The notes under the pieces: model-generated
The model's database searches: none
The model's input: only the letters and a program-made list of their open reading frames with translations
What the model was told of the DNA's origin: nothing
Part shown: piece after piece, positions 62,101 to 64,000 of the stretch
How the letters are laid out: the number at the start of each line of letters is the position of its first letter
Numbering within the stretch: the first letter of the stretch is position 1
Program-made: the position numbers and the translations under genes
From: Amblyomma americanum
Taxonomy: Eukaryota; Arthropoda; Arachnida; Ixodida; Ixodidae
DNA: 64,000 bases
Assembly: GCF_052857255.1 (NCBI RefSeq)
Contig: NW_027526655.1
Span: forward strand, 114,707-178,706
Reading direction: 5' to 3'

Positions 62101-64000
62101 TTTTTCTCTTATAACGGCGCGAAAAGCATGTATTCTTGCTTAATACAACGAAACAAGCTGTTTTAGACCGAAACGAGCTAAATCTCAACACATCGGTTTT
62201 ACAAGTGTTCCTCTGATACGCGTCAAAACTTTTTCTCTTATAACTGCGCGAAAAGCATGTATTCTTGCTTAATACAGCGAAACAAGCTGTTTTAGACCGA
62301 AACGAGCTAAATCTGAACACATCGGTTTTACTAGTGTCCCTGTGACACGCGTCACAACCTTTTCTCTTATAACTGCGCGAAAAGCATGTATTCTTGCTTA
62401 ATACAGCGAAACAAGCTGTTTTAGACCGAAACGAGCTAAATCACAACACATCGGTTTTACAAGTGTTATTCTGATACGCGTCAAAACTTTTTCTCTTATA
62501 ACTGCGCGAAAAGCATGTATTCTTGCTTAATACAACGAAACAAGCTGTTTTAGACCGAAACGAGCTAAATCACAACACATCGGTTTTACAAGTGTCCCTG
62601 TGACACGCGTCAAAACTTTTTCTCTTATAACTGCGCGAAAAGCATGTATTCTTGCTTAATACAACGAAACAAGCTGTTTTAGACCGAAACGAGCTAAATC
62701 GCAACACATCGGTTTTACAAGTGTTCCTCTGACACGCGTCAAAACTTTTTTCTCTTATAACTGCGCGAAAAGCATGTATTCGTGCTTAGTTCAACGAAAC
62801 AAGCTGTTTTAGACCGAAACGAGGTAAATCTGAACACATCGGTTTTACAAGTGTCCCTGTGACACGCGTCAAAACTTTTTCTCTTATAACTGCGCGAAAA
62901 GCATGTATTCTTGCTTAATACAGCGAAACAAGCTGTTTTAGACCGAAACGAGCTAAATCTCAACACATCGGTTTTACAAGTGTTCCTCTGATACGCGTCA
63001 AAACTTTTTCTCTTATAACTGCGCGAAAAGCATGTATTCTTGCTTAATACAGCGAAACAAGCTGTTTTAGACCGAAACGAGCTAAATCTGAACACATCGG
63101 TTTTACTAGTGTCCCTGTGACACGCGTCACAACCTTTTCTCTTATAACTGCGCGAAAAGCATGTATTCTTGCTTAATACAGCGAAACAAGCTGTTTTAGA
63201 CCGAAACGAGTTAAATCACAACACATCGGTTTTACAAGTGTTCCTCTGATACGCGTCAAAGCTTTTTCACCTATAACTGCTCGAAAAGCATGTATTCGTG
63301 CTTAATAGAGCGAAACAAGCTGTTTTAGACCGAAACGAGCTAAATCGCAACACATCGGTTTTACAAGTGTTCCTCTGATACGCGTCAAAACTTTTTTCTC
63401 TTATAACTGCGCGAAAAGCATGTATTCGTGCTTAGTTCAACGAAACAAGCTGTTTTAGACCGAAACGAGGTAAATCTGAACACATCGGTTTTACAAGTGT
63501 CCCTGTGACACGCGTCAAAACTTTTTCTCTTATAACTGCGCGAAAAGCATGTATTCTTGCTTAATACAGCGAAACAAGCTGTTTTAGACCGAAACGAGCT
63601 AAATCTCAACACATCGGTTTTACAAGTGTTCCTCTGATACGCGTCAAAACTTTTTCTCTTATAACTGCGCGAAAAGCATGTATTCTTGCTTAATACAGCG
63701 AAACAAGCTGTTTTAGACCGAAACGAGCTAAATCACAACACATCGGTTTTACAAGTGTCCCTGTGACACGCGTCAAAACTTTTTCTCTTATAACTGCGCG
63801 AAAAGCATGTATTCTTGCTTAATCAACGAAACAAGCTGTTTTAGACCGAAACGAGCTAAATCGCAACACATCGGTTTTACAAGTGTTCCTCTGACACGCG
63901 TCAAAACTTTTTTCTCTTATAACTGCGCGAAAAGCATGTATTCGTGCTTAGTTCAACGAAACAAGCTGTTTTAGACCGAAACGAGGTAAATCTGAACACA
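50140..64000. repeat. Satellite mosaic to the right edge
   Basis: Satellite monomers only. 54786-54960 holds a more diverged pair of monomers (TAGTCTAACG, ACATGCCTTTAAAAC, TATTCCTGC). 57924-58448 repeats the 29415-29939 type block. About 59030-60142 matches 62385-63497 at an offset of 3355, changing to 3484 after the one-monomer deletion at 60142-60156. Confidence 0.8.
60142..60156. other. Crossover point of a one-monomer deletion
   Basis: The segment reads GTGTCCCTCTGATAC: a class A start joined to a class B end. In the paralogue the A copy (63497) and the next B copy (63626) are 129 bp apart. The offset to the paralogue is 3355 before this point and 3484 after it, so exactly one monomer was lost, with the breakpoint inside the CCT shared by both classes. 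Confidence 0.85.

Larger units (their letters stand above)
36084..64000. repeat. 129-bp satellite array, right segment
   Basis: The array resumes in phase and runs off the right edge. The repertoire differs from the left part: monomers with AAAGCTTTTTCACCTAT and CTGCTCG (from 33473 onward, then near 37845, 38876, 42105, 45715, 48688, 49850, 52295, 59914 and 63274), AAATCTCAAC monomers, a CTTAATCAACG 3-bp deletion (near 39433, 42400, 46271, 50142, 52849, 60337, 63821), and AACAAGTTTTACACC (near 40220, 43188, 50928, 56866, 61124; also 4015 and 10974 on the left). No gene is present. Confidence 0.96.

Noticed and set aside
1..64000. Telomeric repeats
   Set aside because: No run of TTAGG or TTAGGG units was seen. 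A subtelomeric location stays possible.

Overview
The window is almost entirely one tandem satellite DNA array. A ~129-bp monomer (129 or 130 bp in most copies) repeats head to tail from base 1 to base 64000, always in the same orientation. By length that is roughly 485 copies. Only two stretches interrupt it: a ~337-bp tRNA-derived SINE (about 23066-23402, minus strand) and an ~890-bp 5'-truncated CR1/L2-like LINE fragment (about 35194-36083, plus strand). I see no intact host gene, rRNA, functional tRNA, CRISPR array or prokaryotic operon.

The organism is a eukaryote, most likely a hard tick (Ixodidae). The main reason is the SINE, whose tRNA-like head with A and B boxes and following body resemble SINEs I recall as very common in ixodid genomes (compare the Ruka SINE of Rhipicephalus). 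The LINE 3' end (CCCC-GACA-GGGG hairpin, AATAAA, then an ATG microsatellite) also fits tick CR1/L2-like elements. This assignment is from memory; no search was run. The locus is probably heterochromatic (pericentromeric, centromeric or subtelomeric), but the sequence alone cannot say which.

Layout: 1-648 resembles 6438-7085. 649-3639 is a variant-rich block with rare monomers. 3640-10598 and 10599-17311 are two copies of a ~6.9-kb tandem duplication, the second lacking two monomers. 17312 to about 18900 is a third partial copy (offset 2971 bp). 18900-28635 is a mosaic of the same monomers carrying the SINE. 28636-30832 and 30833-33030 are a 2197-bp (17-monomer) tandem duplication. 33031-36964 is mosaic and carries the LINE fragment. 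36965-39032 holds two copies of an 8-monomer higher-order repeat (1034 bp). The right part, 39033-64000, is built from rearranged pieces of the same repertoire, with local 5-monomer (646 bp) and 9-monomer (1161 bp) duplications and a one-monomer deletion whose crossover can be placed to within a few bases.

The monomers carry recurring internal structure: a small inverted repeat (GTGTC-CCTGT-GACAC) with one variant that changes both arms in a pairing-preserving way, an imperfect AGCT dyad, an MluI-type ACGCGT, a perfect E2F-type TTTCGCGC on the minus strand, and eight CpGs. Because 129 is 3 x 43, long stop-free frames with a 43-residue period appear on both strands; I interpret these as arithmetic by-products and not as genes. 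The novelty here is in the architecture and evolution of the satellite, not in a protein system.
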